From the NCBI GenBank assembly GCA_945952225.1, contig CAMFHP010000094.1, positions 1-35,085 on the forward strand: a DNA stretch of 35,085 nt, read 5' to 3'. Source of the stretch: an uncultured Myxococcaceae bacterium. Its GTDB lineage: Bacteria; Myxococcota_A; Polyangia; Polyangiales; Ga0077539. The stretch's first letter is position 1, and each line of letters opens with the position of its first letter. Shown here in pieces: positions 23,227-31,412 of the stretch. Under the pieces are notes generated by a model, which saw only the letters and a list, made by a program, of their open reading frames with translations, searched no databases and had not been told where the DNA came from. Position numbers and translations under genes: made by a program.

Positions 23227-23973
23227 ATGAGCAGTTTCGCGAAGACACGGTGGCACTCGGAGCGGCTCGGGTGCGAGTCCACGCTGGCGCGCTGGGGGCA
23301 CTACGGGCAGCCCGTGCTGATCTTTCCGACGGCGGGTGGTGATGCCGAAGAGATCGAGCGCTTCCTGATGATCAAGGTGCTCGATCCGCTGATCGCCGCG
23401 GGTCGCGTCAAGGTCTACTCGTGCGACTCCGTCGCGGGAAAGACCATGTTCGACAAGAGCGCGACGCCCCAGCACCGCATGTGGATGATGAACCAGTACC
23501 ACCAGTACGTGAAGCACGAGGTGGTGCCCGCCATTCGCAAGGACTGCGGTGACGACTCGATCGGGCTGTGGTCTGCGGGCGCGTCGATCGGCGCGTTTCA
23601 CGCCGCGGCGGTCGTGTGTCGCTTCCCCGATCTGTTCCACCGCGCCATCGCGATGAGCGGCACCTACAACCTCCTGCGCTTCATCGGCGCGAAGGAGCCG
23701 TCGCCCGAGTTCTTCGTCTCGTCGCCCCTTCACTTCGTGCCCACGCTCGCGGGCGTGCACCTCGATGTGCTCCGCACGCGGCAGATCCTCATCGCCTCGG
23801 GCGAGGGCAAGTGGGAAGACCTCTCCGAGAGCTGGAACCTCGCGAACACCCTCGGCCGCAAGGGCGTGCCCAACTACGTCGACAACTGGGGCCCGACCTG
23901 GGACCACGACTGGATCACCTGGCGCGAGATGCTCCCGAAGTTCCTCACCGAGTGGACTTCGGTCACGGGCTGA
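23227..23973 (+). CDS. Esterase-fold (alpha/beta hydrolase) protein
   Basis: A 248-residue protein without signal peptide, of the putative-esterase (esterase D-like) group of alpha/beta hydrolases. The opening WHSERLG ... RWGHYGQPVLIFPTAGGDAEE, then LIAAGRVKVYSCDSVAGKTM, is characteristic. The nucleophile elbow is GASIG with S120, inside LWSAGASIGAFHAAAV, and a C-terminal His (H227 in DHDW) completes the likely charge relay; the acid is probably in the SGEGKWEDLSES segment. The substrate is unknown. ATG 23227 is reported; an in-frame ATG at 23212 would add five residues. It reads in the same direction as the next gene, 51 bp away, and could be co-transcribed, but that gene also has its own -10-like hexamer. 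Confidence 0.85.
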   Translation: MSSFAKTRWHSERLGCESTLARWGHYGQPVLIFPTAGGDAEEIERFLMIKVLDPLIAAGRVKVYSCDSVAGKTMFDKSATPQHRMWMMNQYHQYVKHEVVPAIRKDCGDDSIGLWSAGASIGAFHAAAVVCRFPDLFHRAIAMSGTYNLLRFIGAKEPSPEFFVSSPLHFVPTLAGVHLDVLRTRQILIASGEGKWEDLSESWNLANTLGRKGVPNYVDNWGPTWDHDWITWREMLPKFLTEWTSVTG

Positions 23974-24005
23974 TCACCGTCAGGGCGTGCGCGGAGGTGT
24001 GGGGC

Positions 24006-24011
24006 TATAAC
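24006..24011 (+). promoter_or_regulatory. Candidate -10 element TATAAC
   Basis: TATAAC matches the -10 consensus at 5 of 6 positions and is the most AT-rich hexamer in the 51-bp gap. It lies 13 nt before the ATG at 24025, leaving a leader of only about 6 nt. There is no clear -35 (GGGCGT at the expected place). Confidence 0.35.
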
Positions 24012-24024
24012 CCGCCTCCCCGTC

Positions 24025-25179
24025 ATGGCTGACAACGGCGCGCCTCCCTCGCACGAACACCTCACCCGCACCCTCGGCGACGTGCGCGGACCCGTCGCGG
24101 GCCCCACGCTCGTGGCCGTCGCGGGCATTCACGGCAACGAACCCGCGGGCCTCGCCGCAGCCCGTCGCGTGCTCGCGCGACTCGATGCGCTGCGCGGCCT
24201 CGTGCGCGGTCGCTTCGTGGCCCTCGCAGGCAACGTGAAGGCCCTGCGCGACGGCGTGCGCTACCACGCGCGCGACCTCAACCGCGGGTGGACCGACGCG
24301 CGGATGGAGCGCCTCCGCGCGGGCGTCGATGCCTCCCTCGACGACGCAGAAGACGACGAGCAGCGCGCGCTCACCGCGCACCTCGAAGAGGCCCTGCGCG
24401 CGTCGACGCGCGGCGTGTACCTCGCGGACCTCCACACCACGAGCGCGTCGGGTGTGCCCTTCGTGATCTTCGGTGACTCGCTCCGTCAGCGGCGCTTCGT
24501 GCGAGAGATTCCGGCGCCCCTGGTGCTCGGGCTCGAAGAGCAGATCGACGGCTCGCTCGCGGAGTACTGGGCGCGTCGCGGCGTGGTCTCGTTCGCGATC
24601 GAGGGCGGTCAGCACACCGACGACACCTCCGTCGACAGCCTCGCCGCGACCCTGTGGATCGCGCTCGAATCGTCGGGCGTGCTCGGTCGCAACGCGTGCC
24701 CCGAGATCGCCGCGGCGCGGTCGCTCCTCGATGCGCGACGGGGATCGCTCCCGCGGGTGATGGAGGTGCTCGCGCGCCACGCCATCACCGACGATGACCG
24801 CTTCGTGATGGAGCCCGGCTTCGCGAACCTCGCGCCCGTCGCGAAGGGCACGCTCCTCGCGCGGGATCGCCGTGGAGAGATCCGCGCGGCGCACGATGGC
24901 GTGGTGATGCTTCCGCTCTATCAGCCGCAGGGGAGCGACGGGTTCTTCTGGGGCCGCGCCCTCGACGACGGTGACCTCGCGCTCTCCGAGGCCCTGCGCG
25001 TGGCGGGCGTCGCGCGTCTGCTCGCGTGGGTTCCCGGTGTGCGCGCCGAGGGGGACGATGGGCTCTCGCTCGCGGGGGCGGTGGGCTCGCGTGTGCCTCG
25101 CGGGCTGTTGCGCATGCTCGGCTTTCGTCGTGAGCGCGCGTGCGATGGGGCCGTGCGCGTGCGTCGTCAACCGGGCTGA
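24025..25179 (+). CDS. Zinc-dependent succinylglutamate desuccinylase/aspartoacylase family protein
   Basis: A 384-residue cytoplasmic M14-like hydrolase that probably cleaves an N-acyl amino acid or similar amide. Zinc ligands are visible: H36 and E39 in AGIHGNEPAG, and H137 in YLADLHTTSASG. The likely catalytic Glu is E193 in FAIEGGQH. RDLNRGW (substrate-carboxylate binding region) is also present. The C-terminal third (ANLAPVAKGTLLARDRRGEI ... DGVVMLPLYQPQG) is the usual beta-barrel cap. The ATG at 24025 is the only sensible start and lacks a Shine-Dalgarno. It follows the esterase-like gene by 51 bp. No arginine-catabolism (ast) genes are nearby, so the exact substrate is uncertain. Confidence 0.88.
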   Translation: MADNGAPPSHEHLTRTLGDVRGPVAGPTLVAVAGIHGNEPAGLAAARRVLARLDALRGLVRGRFVALAGNVKALRDGVRYHARDLNRGWTDARMERLRAGVDASLDDAEDDEQRALTAHLEEALRASTRGVYLADLHTTSASGVPFVIFGDSLRQRRFVREIPAPLVLGLEEQIDGSLAEYWARRGVVSFAIEGGQHTDDTSVDSLAATLWIALESSGVLGRNACPEIAAARSLLDARRGSLPRVMEVLARHAITDDDRFVMEPGFANLAPVAKGTLLARDRRGEIRAAHDGVVMLPLYQPQGSDGFFWGRALDDGDLALSEALRVAGVARLLAWVPGVRAEGDDGLSLAGAVGSRVPRGLLRMLGFRRERACDGAVRVRRQPG

Positions 25180-25221
25180 GCGCGCGCCCCGTTCGCTCGT
25201 CAACGCGATGACGTGGCCCGT

Positions 25222-25245
25222 CAGCGCGGTGGCGCAGAACCGCTG
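25222..25245 (+). other. Imperfect hairpin after the aspartoacylase-like gene
   Basis: CAGCG(C)GGT and ACCGCTG pair over 7 bp with one bulged C around an 8-nt loop, 42 nt after the stop. The next bases are AAAA, not T, so it is not a classical terminator. Nothing else stands out in this 183-bp gap. Confidence 0.25.
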
Positions 25246-25362
25246 AAAACACGGGGTTTCGTGCGATGAAGCCCCCGCCCTTCTCGCTGGCACGTCTGGT
25301 GGAACCCAAGCCCGCTCAGACCACGGCACCGGCAGCGGCGCCTACACAAGCGAGAAGATTGG

Positions 25363-28300
25363 ATGGCAGGAAACGACCCCCCCGCACCGCGCGTCCCGCG
25401 GTGGGTGGAGCGCGTCGGCGATGACGCACGCCCACCGAACCACAGCACCCTGGCGCTCGGCCTCGCGCTCACCGCGCTGGCCGCCGGCGCTGCGGGCTGC
25501 TCGGAAACCCCGGTACCAGGCCCCGCGGCGGTCACCACCAACGATGGGAGCGTCGACGTCTCCGATGCTTCCTTCGATGGCGGCATCGACGCGATCGTCG
25601 ACAGCGCGCGCGACGACGTCACCGACGCGGGCGACACCGTCGACGCCGCGCCCGCCGTCTGCGGCAGCACGCAGATCATCGCGCCCACGGGCGGCACCAC
25701 GCTGGGCGTCGCGGCCGACACCGACCGCGATTGCACCAACGGCTTCACCACCGACGTGACGGTCTCGACCAACGCCCCCGCGGGCACCGCGTTGGAGCTT
25801 CGCGTGAACGGTCGCCGCGCGGCGACGAACACCGTGGGCGGCCCGGTGGTGACCTTCCCCGCGGTGAGCCTCGACACGGCGGGACCGCAGACCCTCGAGG
25901 TCTATCAATCGGGCGTGACCGACGCGTGCGCGTCGATCTCGATCGGCGTGCAGTGCAACACCCCGCGCTGCCAGATCACCGCGCCCACGCGCACGGTGCT
26001 CAACCTCACCGACCGCGCGACGCCGACGCTGCCCTTCACCGTCGACATGACCGTGGGCACCGACATCGAAGACGGCCGTCAGGTGCAGCTCCAGCTCACC
26101 AACCGCACCGATCCGTTGCGGGCCACGGTGTTCGGCGGTGAGGCCCTCTTCCGCGCGGTGGAGCTCTCGCCCGACGGAGAGTTCCGCGCGCGGGCCACGT
26201 GCACCAACGCCGTGGGCAACACGGGCACCTCGGCCGAGGCGGTGTTCACCGTCGACAGCCTCGCGCCCGCGCTCTCGATCACACGTCCCATGCGCGCGAC
26301 GACCTTCGGCCTGTCGAGCGACCTCGATCCCGAGGCGCCGGGCGTGCAGTTCCGCGTGTGCGGCACCACCGATCAGGCCGGACAGGATGTCTGCGCGTCC
26401 ATCGAGGGCGGCTCGCCCGTGTGCGCCACGGTCACCGATCCCGCGATGGAGGCGTGCGTCACGCTCACGTGTCCCACGGGCTCCGCGCCCTTCGCCATCG
26501 ACGTCGACGCGCGCGACGCCGCGGGCAACACCACGATCGGACTCATCGAGGGCGTGCGCTGCCAGTCGTCGCTCCCGAGCGTGCGCATCGTGACGCCCGA
26601 GCCCTTCGACCTCGCGGTGCCCACCACCACGATCAACGTGGCCCGCGACGCCGACCGCGTGACGCCCGGCGCGCAGGTCAACATCGTGGCCTGCACCGAT
26701 CGCCCCGGCGCCGTCGCGCGGCTCCATCTCAACGGCGACTCCGCGCCCTACGGCGAGGCCGTCACCGTCGAGCCGACGGCTGTGGGCGATGAGTGCGCCT
26801 CGCTCGGCGGAGGCTTCACGGGCATCGCCCGCTTCGTGCGCGTGACCCTGCCGCAGAGCACCCCTGCGCCCACCGTGATCGATGACCTGCCGCCGACGAA
26901 TCCCTCCATCGAGGTGTCGGTCACCGACGGCGGCGATCGCGGTGTCTCGCCGACGGTTCCGCTCTACGTCGACACGTACGCGCCGGTGCCCGCGGTGGCG
27001 ACGTGCAACCGCCTCGTGGTGCCCGGTCCCGACGGCTTCGCCACGCTCGACATCGACGTGAGCAGCGACGCGTACCCCGTGACGCTGACCCTCACGCGCG
27101 AGGGCTCCATGCCCTCGACGCTCACCCTCGCGACGCCGCCCGTGGGCGAGGAGCTCGGGCACCTTCTCGGCGTGCGCTTCGCCGAAGGATCGACCGCGCT
27201 CACGCTCTCGGCCACGGACCCCGCGGGCAACAGCGCCACGAGCGTCGCGCGCTGCGTGATCGACGTGGGCAACCCCCCGACGCTCGCGTTCACCACGCCC
27301 ACCGCGGCGCAGGTGATCACCTCGTCGGCGGCGCGCACGATCACCCTCCGCACCGATGCGCCCGTGGGAACGTCGGTGACCCTCACCGTGGGCACGCGCG
27401 ATCCCATCACGGGCGTCGTGGGTGCGGGCGGCGTGGTGACCTTCACGGGCGTCACGCTCCCCGAGGGCGACGCCGTGGTGCTCACCGCGGAGACGGCCTT
27501 CGTCGACGGGCGCGGCGTGGGTCGCGCGTCGGTGACCGTGAGCGTCGATTCGCTCGCGCCCACGGGGCCCACGGGCCTCGCGGGGAGCGTTCCCACCACG
27601 CCGCGTTCGGCGCGTCGCGCGGGCACCATCCGCCTCACCTGGACCGACGGCGGTGACACCGTACCCGGCGGCGGAACGCGCCCCGTGGCCTCGTACGAGC
27701 TCCGCGAGAGCACCGTGCCCCTGAGCGACCTGAACTTCTCGATGGCCACGCGCGTGACGACCACGATCACGCCGGGCGCGCCGGGATCGACCAACACCGC
27801 CGACGTGACGGGCCTCTCGCTCGAAGCGCCGCACTACTTCGCGATCCGCGCGCTCGACGCGAGCGGAAACCCCAGCGCCACCGTGGCCTACGCGGGGCCG
27901 GTGACCATTCCCCTCGTGCGCGACACGGTGACCGACGTCACCGCGGTGATCGGCAACGACGTGTCGGGCGGCTTCGACGTGAACGGCGACGGCTTCGCCG
28001 ACGTGCTCGTGGGCAGCGGCCTCAACGCGGGCGTGTGGTCGGGCCTCGCGCGGGTGTACTTCGGCTCGGCGACGGGCCTCTCGTCGACGCGGTACGCGCA
28101 GTTCAACGGCACGAGCTCCGCGCGCTTCGGCAGCGCCGTGGCCTCGCTCGGCGACGTGAACGGCGACGGGCTCGGTGACCTCGCCATCGGCGAGCCCGGA
28201 CCCACCGCCGCCACCTCGCTCACCGCGGGCAACGTGTACGTGTTCTTCGGCCGCGCCACGTGGAACGGCCCGTCGACCCCGTACGCCGCCACGGAGGCGA

Positions 28301-29238
28301 ACGTCGTTCTCGGCGGCTCGACGGGCGAGTTCGCGCGCGCGTCGCTGGGCTTCTCGCTCACGCGCGTGGGCGACTTCAACGGCGATGGGCTCAACGACAT
28401 CGCCGCGGGCGCCCCGCAGCCCAACGCGACGGCCACCGCGCGCGGCGCCGTGTTCGTGTGGTTCGGGCGGCGCTCGTTCCCCGCGAGCATCACGCCCGAG
28501 AGCGCCGACGTGGTGATCCGCAACACCTCGACGGAGACCCTCTTCGGCCGCCACGTGGGCTCGGGCGGACGCATCGTCGGCAACGACACCCGCGAGGATC
28601 TCCTCGTGGGCTACGGCGCGGGCACGGGCACGGGCAACGTGGCCGTCTTCGGCGGACGCACCTCGTCGACGCAGGTCTCGCTCACGCAGACCGACGCGGC
28701 GCTGCTCCGTCCCGGCGTGGCCACCACGCCTGCGAACCTCGGGCAGATCATGGCCCAGGGCGTGGGCGACCTCGACGGCGACGGCCGCGGCGACCTCGCG
28801 GTGGGCACGGCGATCCGCGGGCCCGGACGCGTGGCGCTGTACTTCGGCAACGCGGCGGGTGGGCTCACCGAGGGCCCGGTGGTCGAGAGCATCACGGTCA
28901 CCGACGCCGACACCTTCGGCGCGCGCTTCGGCTACGTGACCGACCCCGCGCGCACGCAGCCCTCGCTGCTCGTGCCCTCGCCCGCGGGCGCAGACCTCCT
29001 CGCGGGCGCCGTGGCGTACATGGGCGGCGACCCGAGGCTCTACGTCTTCACGGGACGCCCCTCGGCCCGCTGGAGCGGGCTCACGGTGCTCAACGCGTCG
29101 ACGGTGGTGTCGCTCGGCGGCGCGGCCTCACAGCCCCTCTCGGGCGTCGCGTGGGTGGGTGACGTCGACGGCGACGGATACCCCGACGCGGCCCTCGGAC
29201 GCGCCACGGGCACCGGGCTCGTGATGATCCTGCGCTGA
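25363..29238 (+). CDS. Large probable lipoprotein with Ig/Fn3-like repeats and an FG-GAP beta-propeller
   Basis: A 1291-residue surface or periplasmic protein. A hydrophobic signal (LALGLALTALAAGAAGC, about 30-46) ends in a plausible but non-ideal lipobox, followed by an Asp/Val/Ser-rich spacer (DASFDGGIDAIVDSARDDV). Residues about 100-745 contain several Ig-like units, with repeated linkers such as FTVDSLAP and YVDTYAPVP and many paired cysteines. An Fn3-like unit (about 745-850) holds TIRLTWTDGGD and APHYFAIRALDASGNPS. From about 865 to the end are FG-GAP repeats with calcium-loop motifs: DVNGDGFADVLVG, DVNGDGLGDLAIG, DFNGDGLNDIAAG, DLDGDGRGDLAVG and DVDGDGYPDAALG, plus a degenerate copy, as in integrin-alpha-type propellers. 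It probably binds other surface components. The start at ATG 25363 leaves an unusually long region before the signal; GTG 25405 is an alternative. Transcribed alone. Confidence 0.88.
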   Translation: MAGNDPPAPRVPRWVERVGDDARPPNHSTLALGLALTALAAGAAGCSETPVPGPAAVTTNDGSVDVSDASFDGGIDAIVDSARDDVTDAGDTVDAAPAVCGSTQIIAPTGGTTLGVAADTDRDCTNGFTTDVTVSTNAPAGTALELRVNGRRAATNTVGGPVVTFPAVSLDTAGPQTLEVYQSGVTDACASISIGVQCNTPRCQITAPTRTVLNLTDRATPTLPFTVDMTVGTDIEDGRQVQLQLTNRTDPLRATVFGGEALFRAVELSPDGEFRARATCTNAVGNTGTSAEAVFTVDSLAPALSITRPMRATTFGLSSDLDPEAPGVQFRVCGTTDQAGQDVCASIEGGSPVCATVTDPAMEACVTLTCPTGSAPFAIDVDARDAAGNTTIGLIEGVRCQSSLPSVRIVTPEPFDLAVPTTTINVARDADRVTPGAQVNIVACTDRPGAVARLHLNGDSAPYGEAVTVEPTAVGDECASLGGGFTGIARFVRVTLPQSTPAPTVIDDLPPTNPSIEVSVTDGGDRGVSPTVPLYVDTYAPVPAVATCNRLVVPGPDGFATLDIDVSSDAYPVTLTLTREGSMPSTLTLATPPVGEELGHLLGVRFAEGSTALTLSATDPAGNSATSVARCVIDVGNPPTLAFTTPTAAQVITSSAARTITLRTDAPVGTSVTLTVGTRDPITGVVGAGGVVTFTGVTLPEGDAVVLTAETAFVDGRGVGRASVTVSVDSLAPTGPTGLAGSVPTTPRSARRAGTIRLTWTDGGDTVPGGGTRPVASYELRESTVPLSDLNFSMATRVTTTITPGAPGSTNTADVTGLSLEAPHYFAIRALDASGNPSATVAYAGPVTIPLVRDTVTDVTAVIGNDVSGGFDVNGDGFADVLVGSGLNAGVWSGLARVYFGSATGLSSTRYAQFNGTSSARFGSAVASLGDVNGDGLGDLAIGEPGPTAATSLTAGNVYVFFGRATWNGPSTPYAATEANVVLGGSTGEFARASLGFSLTRVGDFNGDGLNDIAAGAPQPNATATARGAVFVWFGRRSFPASITPESADVVIRNTSTETLFGRHVGSGGRIVGNDTREDLLVGYGAGTGTGNVAVFGGRTSSTQVSLTQTDAALLRPGVATTPANLGQIMAQGVGDLDGDGRGDLAVGTAIRGPGRVALYFGNAAGGLTEGPVVESITVTDADTFGARFGYVTDPARTQPSLLVPSPAGADLLAGAVAYMGGDPRLYVFTGRPSARWSGLTVLNASTVVSLGGAASQPLSGVAWVGDVDGDGYPDAALGRATGTGLVMILR

Positions 29239-29365
29239 CGTTTCCTGTCACACCGTTCGCGGCGCGCTGTCGGGCGTGTCGCGGGCGGTGCGTCGCGCCC
29301 TTCGTCCCTTCACATCATCACCGTGGGCGCGTGCGCATCGGGCGCAACGGTTGACCTCTGCCGTG

Positions 29366-29371
29366 TAGGAT
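29366..29371 (+). promoter_or_regulatory. Candidate -10 element of the pseudokinase-vWA-PurA-like cassette
   Basis: TAGGAT (TAnnnT form) in CCGTGTAGGATCC lies 34 nt before the ATG at 29406. A Shine-Dalgarno-like GGGGAG (29390-29395) sits 10 nt before that ATG. TTGACC at 29351 is too close (9 nt) to be its -35. This 167-bp gap after the FG-GAP gene is the only sizeable non-coding stretch before the cassette. Confidence 0.3.
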
Positions 29372-29405
29372 CCACATCCCTTGTTGAACGGGGAGTGAGA
29401 CGTTC

Positions 29406-30407
29406 ATGGCGATCGAGGTTCTGCGGTGCCCCAACTGCGCGGCGCCCATTCCGTTCGGCGCGCGCGGCGAAGTGCTCTGCGCGTACTGCGGGCACGTACT
29501 GACGAACGTTCCCGGTGCCGGCGCGCTGCCGTGGAAGGGCCCCGAGCGCGGCCCCGACGACGGGCTCCCGCGGGTGCACCTCGAAGGCCGCACGTACGCC
29601 CTGCGCGGGCTCCTCGCGCGCGGCGAGACGAGCGACGTGTTCTTCGCGCGCCGCGACACGCGCATCACCGAGCTCGTGACCCTCAAGGTGCTCCGCGCGA
29701 AGGCCGACGCCGACCTGCTCTCGCGCGAGTGGAACGTGCTCCGCGCGCTGCACCAGAGCGAGGCCCAGGGGCACGAGTATTTTCAACGGCTCCTGCCGCA
29801 GCCCGTGGCCTTCGGGCAGGTGCGCGGCGACGGACTCGACCCGCGCCCCGCGGCGGCGTACCGCTGGCGCAGCGGCTTCGTGCACACGCTCGCCGACGTG
29901 CGCAGGCAGTACCCCTCGGGCGTCGATCCGCGCGCCGCCGTGTGGATGTGGAAGCGCCTGCTCGAACTCCTCGGGTGGGTGCATCGCACGGGCTACGCGC
30001 ACGGCACCGTCACACCCGCGCACGTGCTCGTTCACGCGCGCGATCACGGCGTGGTGCTCGCGGGGTGGTCGTGTGCGGTGCGCGGCGAGCGGCTGCCCGC
30101 GGTGGTCGACCACGCGAAGGAATTCTACCCGTCCACGGTGTGGGCGCGCGGCGAGGCCAACGCGGCGAGCGATCTCATCATGGCGGCGCGCGCGGTGGCG
30201 TGGACGCTCGGCGGAGACCCCGCGACGGGAACGGTTCCCGCGTCGGTTCCGTCGGCGATCGCGTCACTCGTGCGCGAGGTGGCGACGCGCGATGCGGGTG
30301 CTCCTGCCGACGACGCGTGGGAGCTCATGGAGCGCGTCTCCGAGGCGGGCAGGGCGGCGTACGGGCCGCCGCGCTTCGTGGTGTTCTCGATGCCCGAGGG
30401 CGCGTAG
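29406..30407 (+). CDS. Zinc-ribbon pseudokinase
   Basis: A 333-residue soluble protein. Residues 1-35 form a treble-clef or zinc-ribbon-like module with C8-x2-C11 and C25-x2-C28 (RCPNCAAPIPF ... LCAYCGHVL). A protein-kinase fold follows: LARGETSDVFFARR in place of the glycine loop, VTLKVL with the ATP lysine (K94) and SREWNVLRAL with the helix-C Glu. The catalytic loop is HGTVTPAHVLV (H199), so the HRD Asp, the Lys and the Mg-binding Asn are all replaced. The DFG triplet is G220-W-S. It should not phosphorylate by the standard mechanism, but may still bind nucleotide or act as a scaffold. ATG 29406 has GGGGAG upstream. It is 30 bp before the vWA gene, apparently one operon. Confidence 0.85.
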   Translation: MAIEVLRCPNCAAPIPFGARGEVLCAYCGHVLTNVPGAGALPWKGPERGPDDGLPRVHLEGRTYALRGLLARGETSDVFFARRDTRITELVTLKVLRAKADADLLSREWNVLRALHQSEAQGHEYFQRLLPQPVAFGQVRGDGLDPRPAAAYRWRSGFVHTLADVRRQYPSGVDPRAAVWMWKRLLELLGWVHRTGYAHGTVTPAHVLVHARDHGVVLAGWSCAVRGERLPAVVDHAKEFYPSTVWARGEANAASDLIMAARAVAWTLGGDPATGTVPASVPSAIASLVREVATRDAGAPADDAWELMERVSEAGRAAYGPPRFVVFSMPEGA

Positions 30408-30437
30408 GGCGCGCCAGAAAGACGAAGACCGACGGCG

Positions 30438-31412
30438 ATGGGATACGGCGGCTACAGCCACGAGGCGCACGAGGCGATCACCCGTTCGCGCGCGGAACTC
30501 CCGCGGCAGAAGGTGTTTTCGCAGCGGTCGTGCCATCCGCTCATGAACCCGCACGGGGTGAAGCTCCGCGAGTCGCGCGACAGCCCCTCGCACCCGAACT
30601 CGCTCGGCGTGGTGTTCGCGCTCGATGTGACGGGCTCCATGGGACAGATCCCCGAGCAGCTCGCGCGCCGTGAGCTCCCGACGTTCATGAAGACGCTGCT
30701 CGACTGTGGCGTGACCGATCCGCAGGTGCTCTTTCTCGCCGTGGGCGACGCGACGAGCGACCGCGCGCCGCTCCAGGTCGGCCAGTTCGAATCGGCCGCG
30801 AAGGAGATGGACCAGTGGCTCACCTGGAGCTTTCTCGAAGGCGGCGGCGGCGCGCTCGGGTGTGAGTCGTACGAGCTCGGGCTCTACTTCGCGGCGCGCC
30901 ACACGGCCCTCGACTGCGTGGAGAAGCGCAACCACCGCGGCTACCTCTTCATGACGGGCGACGAGAACCCGTACCCCTACGTGAGCAAGAAGCAGGTGGC
31001 CGAGCTCGTGGGCGACACGCTCGACGATGACCTTCCGCTCGCGCGCGTCGTCGATGAGGCGCAGCGGCTCTACGAGCCCTTCTTTCTCATTCCCGACACG
31101 GCCCGCGCGGGGCGCTGCGAGCGCGCGTGGCGCGACGCCCTCGGCGACCACGTCATCGTGATGGAATCCGCCGACCACACGTGCCTCGTCTCCTCGTCGC
31201 TCGTGGCGCTCTGCGAGGGCGCCGTGCGCGACCTCGACGCGCTCGCGAAGCGCCTCCGCGACCAGGGAATGGACGCGAAATCCGTGGGTCCCGTGATCCG
31301 CGCGGTGACGCCCTTCGCGGCGGCCCGCGAGCGCGACGGGGCGCAGCGTCCGAAGGTCGAGTCTGCGAGCGTTCCGCAGGGCGACGGGGCCAGCGGGATG
31401 CGTCGGCTGTGA
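30438..31412 (+). CDS. von Willebrand A domain protein of unknown function
   Basis: A 324-residue soluble protein with no signal peptide or membrane helix. After an N-terminal region (MGYGGYSHEAHEAITRSR) a vWA fold begins at SLGVVFALDVTGSMGQIP, with MIDAS residues D63, T65 and S67 (a DxTxS variant of DxSxS). Further landmarks are VLFLAVGDATSDRAPLQVGQ, a Gly-rich FLEGGGGALGCESYELGLYF and YLFMTGDENPYPYVSKKQV. It differs clearly from the BatA/BatB and DUF58 vWA proteins in this window. The C-terminal 60 residues are Arg/Ala-rich. It lies between the pseudokinase (30 bp upstream) and the PurA-like gene (4-bp GTGA overlap, 31409-31412), so it probably acts with both. By analogy with other kinase/vWA pairs it may be the metal-dependent binding partner; that is inference. 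Confidence 0.85.
   Translation: MGYGGYSHEAHEAITRSRAELPRQKVFSQRSCHPLMNPHGVKLRESRDSPSHPNSLGVVFALDVTGSMGQIPEQLARRELPTFMKTLLDCGVTDPQVLFLAVGDATSDRAPLQVGQFESAAKEMDQWLTWSFLEGGGGALGCESYELGLYFAARHTALDCVEKRNHRGYLFMTGDENPYPYVSKKQVAELVGDTLDDDLPLARVVDEAQRLYEPFFLIPDTARAGRCERAWRDALGDHVIVMESADHTCLVSSSLVALCEGAVRDLDALAKRLRDQGMDAKSVGPVIRAVTPFAAARERDGAQRPKVESASVPQGDGASGMRRL

Noticed and set aside
25342-28554. 1070-codon minus-strand open frame opposite the FG-GAP lipoprotein
   Set aside because: Composition is Arg/His/Gly/Ala only, without recognisable motifs. The plus strand has unmistakable FG-GAP repeats.
29332-29346. TGCGC-ATCGG-GCGCA stem after the FG-GAP gene
   Set aside because: A 5-bp stem is expected by chance at this GC content, and it is nearly 100 bp from the stop codon.
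29351-29371. TTGACC / TAGGAT as a sigma-70 promoter pair
   Set aside because: The spacer is only 9 nt, too short for a -35/-10 pair; only TAGGAT is kept as a possible -10.
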